This document shows, one piece after another, positions 24,032 through 32,452 of a stretch of DNA of 64,000 bases. A model generated the notes under the pieces. It did not search any database, had not been told where the DNA came from, and worked only from the letters and a program-made list of their open reading frames with translations. The DNA is from Miltoncostaea marina (GTDB lineage Bacteria; Actinomycetota; Thermoleophilia; Miltoncostaeales; Miltoncostaeaceae), in assembly GCF_018141525.1 (NCBI RefSeq), contig NZ_CP064655.1, forward strand, positions 2,946,501 through 3,010,500. The letters are read 5' to 3'. The first letter of the stretch is position 1, and each line of letters opens with the position of its first letter. The translations under genes and the position numbers were made by a program.

Positions 24032-25888
24032 TCATCCCGCCTGGGTCCCACCGCTCGCGGCCGACTCGCGGCGCTCGTCCATGGGACCGCCGGCGCGGGA
24101 CAGGTTGCGCGCGCTGTTGACCAGCGCGACGTGCGAGAAGGCCTGGGGGAAGTTGCCGAGCATCCGCCCGCCGGCCACGTCGTACTCCTCCGCGAGCAGG
24201 CCGAGGTCGTTGCGGAGCGACAGGATCCGCTCGAACAGCCGCCGCGCCTCCCCGCCGCGGCCGGTCAGGGCGAGAGCGTCGACGAGCCAGAACGAGCAGG
24301 CGAGGAAGGCGCCCTCGCGCCCCGGGAGGCCGTCCAGCCCGGGCGCCTCGTCGACGGCGTAGCGCATCACCAGGCCGTCCCGGCAGAGCCGGCGCCGCAC
24401 CGCCTGCACGGTGCCGACGACGCGCGGGTCGTCCGGGGGCAGGAAGCCGACCTGGGGGATCAGCAGCAGGCTGGCGTCGACCGCCCGCGTCCCGTAGTGC
24501 TGGACGAAGGTCCCCGCGTCCGCGTCGTAGCCGCGGGCGAGCACCTCGCGATGGATCTCGGCGCGCGTGCGCCGCCAGCGGGTCAACGGCCCGTCCAGGC
24601 CGAACCGCTCCACGGCACGGATCGCGCGGTCGAGCGCGACCCAGGCCATCACCTTGGAGTGCACGAAGTGGCGGCGCGGCCCCCGCACCTCCCAGAGGCC
24701 CTCGTCGGGCCGGGCCCAGGCCGACTCGAGCACGTCGAGGAGCGCGCGCTGGAGGTCCCAGGCGGCCGGCTCGGGCGGGATGCCCATCCGGCGCGCCTGG
24801 TGGAGGGTGTCCATCACCTCCCCGTAGACGTCGAGCTGCAGCTGGCCCACCGCGGCGTTGCCCTCGCGCACGGGCCGCGAGCCGGCGTGGCCGGGCAGCC
24901 AGCCCAGCTCCAGCTCGGTCAGCCGCCGCCGCCCGTCGAGCCCGTACATGATCTGCAGCCCGCGCGGGTCGCCGGCCACGGCGCGCAGCAGCCAGTCGCG
25001 CCAGGCGGACGCCTCCTCGCGGTATCCGGCGAGCAGCAGCGAGTAGAGCGCGAAGGTGGCGTCGCGCAGCCAGCAGTAGCGGTAGTCCCAGTTGCGCACC
25101 CCGCCGGGCCACTCGGGCAGCGAGGTCGTCGGGGCGGCGACGATGCCGCCGGTCGGCGCGTAGGTGAGCGCCTTCAGCGTGATGAGCGAGCGCACCACCT
25201 CGCCCGCCCACTCGTCGCGGTACCGGCACCGGCCCGACCAGGCGCGCCACCAGCGCTCCGTGGCCCCCAGCGCGGCGAGCGGGTCCTCCGGCGGCGGCGG
25301 CGCCTCGTGGGAGGGGTACCAGTCCAGGCTGAAGCCCACCCGCTCCCCCGCGCCGACCTCGAACCCGGCCGCCAGCGCGCCGCCCGGCGCGCCGTCCGCC
25401 GCCCGCAGGGGCACGTCGGCCGCCAGCCGCAGGCCGTCCGGGCCGCCCACGATGTGCACGCCGTCGTCGTGCGAGCTGACCCAGGGCGCCAGCGCCCCGT
25501 AGTCCCACCGGACCACCAGCTCGGTCCGCATCGGCACGCGGCCGCTGAGGCCCTCGACCACGCGCACGACGCGCGGGTGGGGATGGTCCTCGGCGTGGTG
25601 CGGCATGAAGTCGACCACGCGCACGGCGCCGTCGGCCGTCCGCAGCTCGCTCTCGAGCACGAGGGTGCCGTCGCGGTAGCGGCGGGCGGCGCCCGCGAGC
25701 GCGCCGGCCGGCGCGATCCGCCAGTACCCGTGGCGCCCGTCGCCGAGCAGCGCGGCGAAGCAGGCGCCCGAGTCGAACCGCGGCAGGCACAGCCAGTCGA
25801 TCGAGCCGTCGCGGCCCACGAGCGCCGCCGTGTGCAGGTCGCCGATGAGGCCGTAGTCCTCGATGCGCCCGTGCCGGTGGCCCGCCAC
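24032..25888 (-). CDS. Glycoside hydrolase family 15 protein (glucoamylase/trehalase-like)
   Basis: 618 aa from the GTG at 25888, which gives the usual short lead into RIEDYGLIGDLHTAALVGRD; an earlier GTG at 25948 would add 20 residues. The family N-terminal beta-domain runs to about residue 240. The catalytic (alpha/alpha)6 barrel carries NWDYRYCWLRDATFALYSLL near 270. The group hydrolyses alpha-glucosidic bonds and many actinobacterial members are trehalases. There is no signal peptide, so it is cytoplasmic, consistent with trehalose or maltodextrin turnover. It is not in an operon. Confidence 0.93.
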   Translation of the reverse strand: MAGHRHGRIEDYGLIGDLHTAALVGRDGSIDWLCLPRFDSGACFAALLGDGRHGYWRIAPAGALAGAARRYRDGTLVLESELRTADGAVRVVDFMPHHAEDHPHPRVVRVVEGLSGRVPMRTELVVRWDYGALAPWVSSHDDGVHIVGGPDGLRLAADVPLRAADGAPGGALAAGFEVGAGERVGFSLDWYPSHEAPPPPEDPLAALGATERWWRAWSGRCRYRDEWAGEVVRSLITLKALTYAPTGGIVAAPTTSLPEWPGGVRNWDYRYCWLRDATFALYSLLLAGYREEASAWRDWLLRAVAGDPRGLQIMYGLDGRRRLTELELGWLPGHAGSRPVREGNAAVGQLQLDVYGEVMDTLHQARRMGIPPEPAAWDLQRALLDVLESAWARPDEGLWEVRGPRRHFVHSKVMAWVALDRAIRAVERFGLDGPLTRWRRTRAEIHREVLARGYDADAGTFVQHYGTRAVDASLLLIPQVGFLPPDDPRVVGTVQAVRRRLCRDGLVMRYAVDEAPGLDGLPGREGAFLACSFWLVDALALTGRGGEARRLFERILSLRNDLGLLAEEYDVAGGRMLGNFPQAFSHVALVNSARNLSRAGGPMDERRESAASGGTQAG

Positions 25889-26032
25889 GTCAGGCGGCCG
25901 CGGGGCGCGTGCGCCGCACCGGGCCCCGCCCGCGGATGCTCTTGCCACCGGTCACCGCACGCGGCGTACCCCGTCGCGCCCGGGGCCGGCGCCGCCGTCG
26001 GCGCGTCGTCACGCCCGTCTCGACCACCGAGA

Positions 26033-26065
26033 CCGGGCGGTCCCGCAATCGGCGGGACCGCCCGG
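26033..26065 (-). terminator. Long perfect hairpin after the VOC gene
   Basis: CCGGGCGGTCCCGC pairs perfectly over 14 bp with GCGGGACCGCCCGG around the loop AATCG. It lies 29 bases past the VOC gene stop on the minus strand. No T-run follows. Confidence 0.7.
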
Positions 26066-26093
26066 GGCGGGGATCGCGACCGGCGGTCGGCGG

Positions 26094-26474
26094 CTACAGC
26101 TGCGCGTCGATGAGGCTGAGGATGTTGCCGTCGGGGTCCTTCAGCCAGACGCCCCGCATGTCGCCGAGCAGGTGGACGTCGCCCTCGCGCGACACGCCGG
26201 GCAGGTCGTAGCGCTCGTAGGTGACCCCCTTCCCGCGCAGGCCCTCGACGATCGCGTCGAAGTCGTCGCCGAGCGCCCAGGTGGCGGCGGTGGCCTGGTT
26301 CGTCCCGGCGTACTGCGACGGATAGACCAGCACGGCCGAGGCGCCGCTGCCGTAGAGCACCGATCCCTCGTCCTCGTGCGTCGCCGTCAGCCCCAGCGTG
26401 CCCTCGTAGAACGCCCGCGCCCGCTGCATGTCGCTCACCGCGAGCGCGGCGGCGACGTTCTTGTCTCCCAGCAT
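26094..26474 (-). CDS. VOC (glyoxalase/bleomycin-resistance) family protein
   Basis: 126 aa from the ATG at 26474, preceded by GGGAGGG. Two beta-alpha-beta-beta-beta modules: NVAAALAVSDMQRARAFYEGTLGL at the start and GVWLKDPDGNILSLIDAQ at the end. The metal-ligand pattern of true glyoxalase I is incomplete in the first module, so the activity is unknown. Divergent from the arsR gene across about 190 bases that hold the arsR promoter. Confidence 0.88.
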   Translation of the reverse strand: MLGDKNVAAALAVSDMQRARAFYEGTLGLTATHEDEGSVLYGSGASAVLVYPSQYAGTNQATAATWALGDDFDAIVEGLRGKGVTYERYDLPGVSREGDVHLLGDMRGVWLKDPDGNILSLIDAQL

Positions 26475-26625
26475 GCCCACCCTCCCGTCGTGACCGGTCG
26501 GCGGAGGCGGGAAGGGCGTCTGCGGGGGGCCCCGGCTCGCGGACGATCGCGCCGGCGTGCGCGCGGTCGTCGCCCCGCTCCCGGCCGAGCGTACGGCGGG
26601 CGCAGCGGCGCCGTCCAGCCCGTAC

Positions 26626-26669
26626 TTGCGCCGCGCTCGCACCGCCCGTAACCTGCAACCAAATGGTTG
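26626..26669 (+). promoter_or_regulatory. Leaderless arsR promoter with overlapping operator
   Basis: TTGCGC (26626-26631), 17 bases, TAACCT (26649-26654), which places the transcript start at about 26661-26663, that is on the ATG itself. The perfect inverted repeat CAACCA-AA-TGGTTG (26656-26669) covers the start codon. No ribosome site precedes the ATG. The arrangement suggests a leaderless mRNA and autorepression by the encoded ArsR protein. Confidence 0.65.
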
Positions 26670-27013
26670 TAAGTGATCTCACCGAGCCGCAGATCGACGA
26701 GCTCTTCCACGCGCTCGCCGACGCGACGCGGCGCGACATCGTGGTGCGGGCCGCCGCCGGCGACCTGTCGGTCTCGGCCCTGGCCCGCGCCTATCCCATG
26801 AGCGTGACCGCGATCCAGAAGCACGTCGCGGTGCTCGAGTCGGCCGGCCTCGTCCACAAGAGGCGGCGTGGGCGCGAGCAGCTCGTGACCACGGACGTCG
26901 CGACCCTGTCGTCGGCCCGGGGCATCCTCGACCGCCTCGAGGCGATGTGGCGCGACCGGCTCGGCCGGTTCGGCGCCGCCCTCGCCGACCTGCCGGAAGG
27001 AGACCCGACATGA
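26663..27013 (+). CDS. ArsR/SmtB-family transcriptional regulator
   Basis: 116 aa. Winged-helix region LFHALADATRRDIVVRAAAGDLSVSALARAYPMS with recognition helix TAIQKHVAVLESAGLV, then wing RRRGREQL. No metal-binding Cys cluster is seen, placing it with the ArsR regulators paired with an SRPBCC protein, which sense organic ligands or are of unknown signal. The ATG lies inside the operator. The downstream SRPBCC gene overlaps by four bases. Confidence 0.93.
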   Translation: MVVSDLTEPQIDELFHALADATRRDIVVRAAAGDLSVSALARAYPMSVTAIQKHVAVLESAGLVHKRRRGREQLVTTDVATLSSARGILDRLEAMWRDRLGRFGAALADLPEGDPT

Positions 27014-27504
27014 CCGTGCTCGACGTGCGCAAGGACGTCGCCACCCGCTCGATGACCATCGTCGCCGAGTACCCCGCGCCCGTCGCCCGCGTGTGGCGGC
27101 TGTGGGCCGATCCGCGCCAGCTCGAGCGCTGGTGGGGCCCGCCCGGCTACCCCGCCACCGTCACCGACCACGACCTGTCGGCCGGCGGGCGGGTGAGCTA
27201 CTTCATGACCTCGCCGGAGGGCGAGCGCTACCACGGCGGCTGGCGTGTGCTGCGCGCCGACCCGCCGAGCCGCCTCGAGGTGGAGGACTTCTTCGCGGAC
27301 GAGGACGGCGGCGAGGCCGCGGACATGCCGCGCTCCACGATGGTCGTGGCCATCGACGAGGCCGGCGGCGGCAGCCGGATGACGATCACGAGCATCTGGG
27401 AGTCCGAGGAGGCCATGCGGAAGGTCATCGAGATGGGGGTGGAGGAGGGCATCCGCGGGGCGCTGGGCCAGATCGAGGCGCTGCTCGCCGAGCGCCCGGC
27501 GTAG
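27010..27504 (+). CDS. SRPBCC/AHSA1-family protein
   Basis: 164 aa, start ATG overlapping the ArsR stop, ribosome site GGAAGG. AHSA1-like START fold: EYPAPVARVWRLWADPRQLERWWGPPG near residue 20, followed by GGRVSYFMTSPEG and GGWRVL, and a C-terminal helix (AMRKVIEMGVEEGIRGALGQIEALL). Such proteins bind hydrophobic ligands and are commonly co-expressed with ArsR regulators. Cytoplasmic; ligand unknown. Confidence 0.93.
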   Translation: MTVLDVRKDVATRSMTIVAEYPAPVARVWRLWADPRQLERWWGPPGYPATVTDHDLSAGGRVSYFMTSPEGERYHGGWRVLRADPPSRLEVEDFFADEDGGEAADMPRSTMVVAIDEAGGGSRMTITSIWESEEAMRKVIEMGVEEGIRGALGQIEALLAERPA

Positions 27505-27523
27505 CGGTCGCCTCCCGCGCCGG

Positions 27524-27566
27524 GCATCCGGGCCGCCGCCATGTCGGAACGCGGCGGCCCCGATGC
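27524..27566 (+). terminator. Hairpin terminator of the arsR operon
   Basis: GCATC plus GGGCCGCCGC pair with GCGGCGGCCC plus GATGC around an 11-base loop, with one mismatch position between. It lies 20 bases after the SRPBCC stop. Confidence 0.65.
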
Positions 27567-27642
27567 TCGTCGCGCGGCCCAAGCGGGCGCGGCGGCGGCG
27601 CTCAGAGCGTGCGCCCATCCGGCATCCGGATGAGAGGCCTCC

Positions 27643-28883
27643 GTGGAGGATCACCCGACACCGCGCCGGCGGCGCCGGCGGCGCGCGGCGCTCGCCTGGG
27701 CCGCCGCGCGCACCACGACGCTCGCGGTCGCGGGCGGCGCCGGACAGGCCGTCGCCGCCGCCGGCCCCGCGACGGCCGAGCGGGGCGGCTGGGACCACCA
27801 CCTGCGCTCGACCCCGGCCGCCACCGTGCTGGGCGGGTTCCCCATCGGCCTGCCGGCGCGGGCGACGGTCCGCTCGGCGAGACGATCCGCATCGACACGA
27901 TCTCGCAGCGCGCGGCCACGAACCCCGACATCCCCCGGAGGAGCACCTCGGCGCCCTCGGCGTGACGCCGAAGGAGATCCTCCCCGACCTGCGGCGGTTC
28001 TGGGAGTCGCTGCCCGGCCGGCCGCGCTACGGGCCGCACATCACGACCGGGCCGGTCGACGTCGAGGGCGCCGAGCCGGGCGACATGCTGCAGATCGACG
28101 TGCTGGACCTCGACACCCGCGTGCCGTACGGGGTCAACGGGACGGCCGCGACGAGCGGCGACTTCGGCGAGGGTTCCCCGGGCTGGCGCCCGGGGGACCA
28201 CGGGCTCGACATCCCGCCGGTCCCCGCCGGCGCGCCGGGTGGGCCGATCCCCGACGCGACCCAGCACCTCGACCGCACCGGCACCTCGCGCGGCCGGGAG
28301 GTGGCGTTCTTCGGTCACGGCATCCGGATCCGGCTGCAGCCGTTCATGGGCGTGATGGCCGTCGCGCCCGCCGACAGGATGTTCGTCGGCTCGACCGAGG
28401 GCGCGCCGCCGCGCGCGAGCGGCGTGCAGGGGCTCCGGCCCGCCCGGGCCCTTCGGCGGCAACCTCGACGTCAACGATCTGACCGAGGGCAGCACGCTCT
28501 ACCTGCCGGTCTTCCAGCCGGGCGGCCGGCTCGTCGCCGGCGACCCGCACTCGGTGCAGGGCGACGGCGAGGTGTCGGGCTCGGCGATCGAGCACTCGCT
28601 CGCCGGCACCGTCCGCTTCACCGTCCACACGGGCGCCGGCATCACGACCCCGTGGGCGGAGGACCGCACCCACTGGATCATGATGGGCATCGACTGGGAC
28701 CCGGACCCCGCCCGGCGGTCCGCGACGGGGGCGGTGATCGACTTCCTGGCCGAGCGGGAGGCTTCACCGTGCGAAGGCGTCCTCGTCCGCGAGCATCGCG
28801 GTCGACTTCCAGAACGCGGAGGTCGTGGACGGGACCAGGTGGTCGTCGGGAGGATCGCGAAGGCCCTGCTGCGCGGGAGGTGA
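27643..28883 (+). pseudogene. Acetamidase/formamidase, multiply frameshifted
   Basis: Pieces of one acetamidase/formamidase lie in order in three frames: WDHHLRSTP and GFPIGLPARATV (frame of 27643), then GETIRIDTISQRAATNPDIP, then PEEHLGALGVTPKEILPDLRRFW through FMGVMAVAPADRMFVGSTEG, then GPFGGNLDVNDLTEGSTLYL through IMMGIDWDPDPARR, then SSSASIAVDFQNAEVVDGTR, then RIAKALLRGR. At least five frame changes, mostly single-base losses in G or C runs, separate them. Conserved blocks are otherwise intact and there are few stops. Neighbouring genes are unbroken, so decay is more likely than error, but sequencing error is not excluded. Confidence 0.85.
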
Positions 28884-28890
28884 GCCGCGG

Positions 28891-28920
28891 GGCGGCCGCC
28901 GCCGGCCGGCGGCGGCCGCC
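28891..28920. terminator. Perfect 30-base palindrome after the acetamidase relic
   Basis: The 30 bases 28891-28920 equal their own reverse complement, centred on CCGG. It begins eight bases after the last acetamidase stop and probably was its terminator. A slipped or unpaired tip would be needed for a hairpin. Confidence 0.55.
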
Positions 28921-28989
28921 ACCCCGGCGGGGGACGGGGCCTGCCCGGCCGGGCGGCTGTAGCCTCGCGCCCGTGACGCGGGGGCGGCC

Positions 28990-29901
28990 CTGACCGAGAC
29001 CACCTCCGCGGCGCTGCTCGTCATCCTCGCGGGCGCCCTCGCCCGCCGGGCCGGGGTGCTGCGCCGCGAGGACGGGCCGACGCTGATGCGGGTCGTGCTC
29101 ACCCTGACCCTGCCGCCGCTCATCTTCACGATCCTCGCGCGCGCCGACCTCGACCGCGCGCTGCTGCTGGTGCCGGTGGCGGGCCTCGCCGTCCACGTCG
29201 CGCTGCTGCTGATCGTGGGCGGGGCGGCGCGCGCCTGGGGCCTCGAGCGCCCCCGGGCGGGCGCGCTCGTGCTGGCGACCTCGCTCGGCAACACCGGCTT
29301 CTTCGGCCTGCCCCTGATCGCCGCCGCCGGCGGCGGGTTCTCGCCGGCGGCGGCGGCGATCTACCACACCCTCTGCACCAGCCCGCTCACCTGGACGTCG
29401 TCGGTCGCGCTCGCCGGCGCCTACGGCGCGCCGGCGGAGCGGCCGCGTCCCCGGGCGCGCGAGGTGGCCCGGGCCGTCCTCGTGCCGCCGACCTGGGCGC
29501 TGCTGGCCGGCCTGGCCGTCAACCTCGCCGGGGTCGAGCTGCCCGCGGCGGCGGAGCGGCCGCTCGAGCTGCTCGGCGCGGCGACCCTGCCGCTGGTGAT
29601 GATCTACGCCGGGCTGATGCTGCGGGCCCGGGGCCTGCACCGGGTGTGGGGCGAGCTCGCCTCCGTGACCGTCGTGCGGCTCGGCCTGGCCGCGGCGCTC
29701 GGTTACGCGGCCGCCGCGGCGCTGGGGCTCGACGGCGACGTGCTGCGCACCGTCGTGATCATGTCGGCGATGCCGACGGCGATGATGGCCCTGGTGATCG
29801 GCTCCCGCGAGGGCCTGCCCGCCGACGTGCTCGCCGGGGCCGTCGTGGTGACCACCCTGCTCGCCACGCTCACGCTGCCCGCGCTGCGCGCGCTGATGTG
29901 A
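28990..29901 (+). CDS. AEC-family (auxin efflux carrier) transporter
   Basis: The protein has about ten membrane spans: MRVVLTLTLPPLIFTIL, GALVLATSLGNTGFFGLPLI (the family motif with NTGF), ATLPLVMIYAGLML and VIMSAMPTAMMALV. Homology clearly begins before the first standard start (GTG 29056): the frame from 28990 reads SAALLVILAGALARRAGVL, the expected first helix. An in-frame TAG lies at 28960, and no ATG, GTG or TTG lies between it and 29056. The start may be the CTG at 28990 or a base may be missing. Substrate unknown. Confidence 0.85.
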   Translation: MTETTSAALLVILAGALARRAGVLRREDGPTLMRVVLTLTLPPLIFTILARADLDRALLLVPVAGLAVHVALLLIVGGAARAWGLERPRAGALVLATSLGNTGFFGLPLIAAAGGGFSPAAAAIYHTLCTSPLTWTSSVALAGAYGAPAERPRPRAREVARAVLVPPTWALLAGLAVNLAGVELPAAAERPLELLGAATLPLVMIYAGLMLRARGLHRVWGELASVTVVRLGLAAALGYAAAAALGLDGDVLRTVVIMSAMPTAMMALVIGSREGLPADVLAGAVVVTTLLATLTLPALRALM

Positions 29902-30747
29902 TCAGCCCGCGAACTCGCGGGCCGGCAGGCCGCGCACGCCGGGCTCGGCGCGGAAGAGCGCGCCGGCGAGCGGGTCGTCGGCCGGCCCCAGCCCCTCGCG
30001 CGAGGTGGTGATGTACAGCTCGTCGAGCGCCGCCCCGCCGAACGCGCAGGCCGTGACCTGGCGGGCGGGCAGCTCGATGACGGCGTCGAGCTCGCCCCGC
30101 GGCGAGTAGCGGCGCACCGCGCCGCCGTCGAACAGCGCGGTCCACACGCCGCCCTCGGCGTCGACCGTCAGGCCGTCGGGGAGGTGGTCGAGCCGCGCGA
30201 GGACGCGGCGCCCGGTGAGGCCCGCCTCGCGGTCGTAGTCGTAGACGGCGATCGCGCGGCTCGGCGTGTCGTTGTGGTAGGCCAGCGCGCCGTCCGGGCT
30301 CCAGTCGAGGCCGTTCGAGACGGTCAGCCCCTCCACGACGACGCGCACGTCGCCGTCCGGGTCGAGGCGGTGCAGCGCCGCCGCCCCCGGCCGCCCCTCG
30401 CCCGAGGTCGAGCCGCAGTAGAAGCGGCCGTCGGGGTCGCAGCCGCCCTCGTTCATGCGGATCGACCGGTCGCGCCACAGCTCGCCGAGCGGGTGGAGGG
30501 CGCCGTCGGCGTCCTCCAGCGCGAAGCCCCGCTCTACGCCGATCACCGCGCCCCCGCCGCGGCGGGGGCGCAGCGCCGCCGCGATCGCCCCCACGTGCCG
30601 GCGCCCCACCGAGCCGTCCGGCCGCAGGCTGAGCACGTCGCCGGCGAGCATGTCGACCCAGCGCAGCCCGCCCCAGCGGGCCGACCACACCGGGCCCTCG
30701 CCGTGGTACGCGACGACGTCGGTCACCTGATCGAGCCGCGTGCCCAT
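29902..30747 (-). CDS. SMP-30/gluconolactonase/LRE family protein
   Basis: 281 aa from the ATG at 30747. Six-bladed propeller of the SMP-30 group with its metal-site landmarks: GEGPVWSA near residue 15 (Glu), IRMNEGGCDPDGRFYCG near 100 (Asn), LTVSNGLDWSPDG near 145 (Asn) and PDGLTVDAEGGVW near 190 (Asp). These bind a divalent metal and usually hydrolyse sugar lactones or other lactones in the cytoplasm. Its stop abuts the AEC transporter stop with no gap. Confidence 0.92.
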   Translation of the reverse strand: MGTRLDQVTDVVAYHGEGPVWSARWGGLRWVDMLAGDVLSLRPDGSVGRRHVGAIAAALRPRRGGGAVIGVERGFALEDADGALHPLGELWRDRSIRMNEGGCDPDGRFYCGSTSGEGRPGAAALHRLDPDGDVRVVVEGLTVSNGLDWSPDGALAYHNDTPSRAIAVYDYDREAGLTGRRVLARLDHLPDGLTVDAEGGVWTALFDGGAVRRYSPRGELDAVIELPARQVTACAFGGAALDELYITTSREGLGPADDPLAGALFRAEPGVRGLPAREFAG

Positions 30748-30861
30748 CGGTCCACACCTACCCCTCGCGGGTGCGGGCGACGAATGTCGACGACGCCGGT
30801 CCCCGGTCGTCGTACGGGTGAGGGGGCCGGCGAGGGCGCCCGCGACAGAGGGGGGACGACG

Positions 30862-31395
30862 ATGGGACGGCTGATCGCGACGACGCAGGCCACCGTCGAC
30901 GGCGTGGTGGACCCGGTCGGCCCGTGGGTGCGGCCGGACGGCGACCACGGCGACCACTCGTTCGGGCGCCAGGCCCGGTCGGCCGGGCTGGTGCTGGGCC
31001 GGAGGACCTACGAGGGGCTGGCCGCGTACTGGCCGCACCAGTCGGGCCGGTGGGCGGACATGGTCAACGCGCTGCCCAAGCACGTCGGCTCGACGACGCT
31101 GTCCGGGCCGCTGCCGTGGAACGCGACCGCGCTCGAGGGGCCGCTGGAGGAGTCGGTGCCGGCGCTGACGGCCCGGGCGGACGGCGACCTGTTCCTGCAC
31201 GGCAGCGGCGCCTTCGCGTACGCCCTCGCGGAGCGCGGCCTGATCGACGTGTACGAGGTCTACGTCAACCCGCTCGTCTGGGGCCGGGGCCGCCTGCACG
31301 TGCTGGGCGACCGCGGCACGGTGCGGATGGCGCTCGAGGACGTGCGGCGGTTCGCGTCCGGGGTGGTCCTCCTCACCTACCGCCCGGCGCCGTGA
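30862..31395 (+). CDS. Dihydrofolate reductase-like (RibD C-terminal) protein
   Basis: 177 aa from the ATG at 30862 with GAGGGGGGAC upstream. RibD_C/DHFR fold: LIATTQATVDGVVDPVGPW at the start, LVLGRRTYEGLAAYWP near residue 50, LFLHGSGAFAYALAERGLID near 110 and LVWGRGRLHVLGD. Small stand-alone relatives (YyaP/YwjB type) are common in actinobacteria, probably NADPH-dependent reductases of unknown substrate. Confidence 0.9.
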   Translation: MGRLIATTQATVDGVVDPVGPWVRPDGDHGDHSFGRQARSAGLVLGRRTYEGLAAYWPHQSGRWADMVNALPKHVGSTTLSGPLPWNATALEGPLEESVPALTARADGDLFLHGSGAFAYALAERGLIDVYEVYVNPLVWGRGRLHVLGDRGTVRMALEDVRRFASGVVLLTYRPAP

Positions 31396-31401
31396 CCCGG
31401 C

Positions 31402-31923
31402 TCACGGCATCTCGGGCCGCTCCGGCCCGTCGGGCTCGCCGCCGTCGCGGCGGATGACGCTGACCATCCCGTTGGGCTCGAGGTAGGCCCAGCGCACCTC
31501 GTCGAGGTCCGTCACGCCATGCAGGCGCAGCTGGGCCATGAGCTCCTCGTGGGTCATCAGCTCGCGGCGCATCAGCCGGCGGTTCGGGCGGCCGTCCTCC
31601 ACGAGGGCGCGGGGACGCGCCTTCAGCAGGCCGGCCAGCCGCGGGAAGCGGTAGGCGACGGCGTCGACGGCCACGCTCCAGGCGATGATCGTGGCGATGA
31701 GCAGGATGGCGTCGGCCAGCGACTCCGACGAGCGCCCGAGCCCGCCGGCGGCGGCCTCCGCCACGAGCACGACCAGGAGCACGTCGCTGATCCCGAGCCC
31801 GCCGGCCTCCCGCTGGCCGGTGAGCCGCATGAGCAGGAAGATGGCGACGAACACGACCGTCCCGCGCAGCACGGTCTCGAGCACCGGGGCGTCGAACGCG
31901 AGGAGGGCGGGCCAGTCGGGCAT
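31402..31923 (-). CDS. DUF421 (YetF-like) membrane protein
   Basis: 173 aa. Three membrane helices (VLRGTVVFVAIFLLMRLTG; VLLVVLVAEAAAGGLG; ADAILLIATIIAWSVAVDAVAYRF) followed by the soluble DUF421 domain with RALVEDGRPNRRLMRRELMTHEEL and DEVRWAYLEPNGMVSVI. Length agrees with the family. Function is unknown; YetF-type proteins sit in the cytoplasmic membrane. It is divergent from the MarR gene, only 36 bases apart. Confidence 0.92.
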   Translation of the reverse strand: MPDWPALLAFDAPVLETVLRGTVVFVAIFLLMRLTGQREAGGLGISDVLLVVLVAEAAAGGLGRSSESLADAILLIATIIAWSVAVDAVAYRFPRLAGLLKARPRALVEDGRPNRRLMRRELMTHEELMAQLRLHGVTDLDEVRWAYLEPNGMVSVIRRDGGEPDGPERPEMP

Positions 31924-31959
31924 GGCCCGTCCCTACCCGGAGTAGCCTCCCCGACCACG

Positions 31960-32367
31960 ATGGAGCGACCCATCGATCCGGAGGTCTACCGGCAGGCGGC
32001 CGAGCTGCGCGGGTCGCTGCGGCGGTTCATGCGCCGCAGCGAGGAGGTGGCCGCGCGCCACGGCCTCACGCCCCAGCGCCACCTGCTGCTGCTGATGGTG
32101 AAGGGCGCGCCCGACGGCGGCGAGCGGGCGAGCGTCGGCGACCTGGCCGAGCGCATGCAGCTCGCCCAGAACACGGTGACCGACCTCGTGGCGCGGGCCG
32201 AGGCCGCCAGTCTGATCGCGCGGGAGCGCGACCTGCGGGACGGGCGGGTGGTGCACGTGCGGCTCACGGCCGAGGGAGAGCGACGGCTCGCCGCCACCGT
32301 GGGGGCGCTCGAGGAGGACCGCGCGGCGCTGACCGCGCTCGTGCGCTCGTTCACGCCGGGCGCGTAG
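31960..32367 (+). CDS. MarR-family transcriptional regulator
   Basis: 135 aa. Winged helix: ARHGLTPQRHLLLLMVKGAP, VGDLAERMQLAQNTVTDLVARAEAASLI (recognition helix) and RERDLRDGRVVHVRLTAEGERRL (wing with the DxRxxxV signature). It probably regulates the divergent DUF421 gene or itself. No palindrome is obvious in the 36-base gap. Confidence 0.92.
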   Translation: MERPIDPEVYRQAAELRGSLRRFMRRSEEVAARHGLTPQRHLLLLMVKGAPDGGERASVGDLAERMQLAQNTVTDLVARAEAASLIARERDLRDGRVVHVRLTAEGERRLAATVGALEEDRAALTALVRSFTPGA

Positions 32368-32401
32368 CCCCGCCCGGCGGGCCGGCCGCCGTCGCACGCT
32401 G

Positions 32402-32420
32402 CGATATATCGTGGTACGAT
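32402..32420 (+). promoter_or_regulatory. Nested palindromic operator upstream of small genes
   Basis: CGATATATCG (32402-32411) and ATCGT-GGT-ACGAT (32408-32420) are two overlapping perfect palindromes in DNA otherwise very GC-rich. A possible -10 box TACGAT (32415-32420) lies inside the second. The start codon of the 77-aa gene follows 33 bases later. Confidence 0.5.
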
Positions 32421-32452
32421 CTTTCTCTCGTCACCGACCAGCGAGGTGGACG

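Noticed and set aside
28891-28920. Insertion sequence end
   Set aside because: A perfect palindrome, but no transposase or second copy is present; it fits a terminator.
31924-31959. Operator between DUF421 and marR
   Set aside because: Only 36 bases and no inverted repeat could be found.
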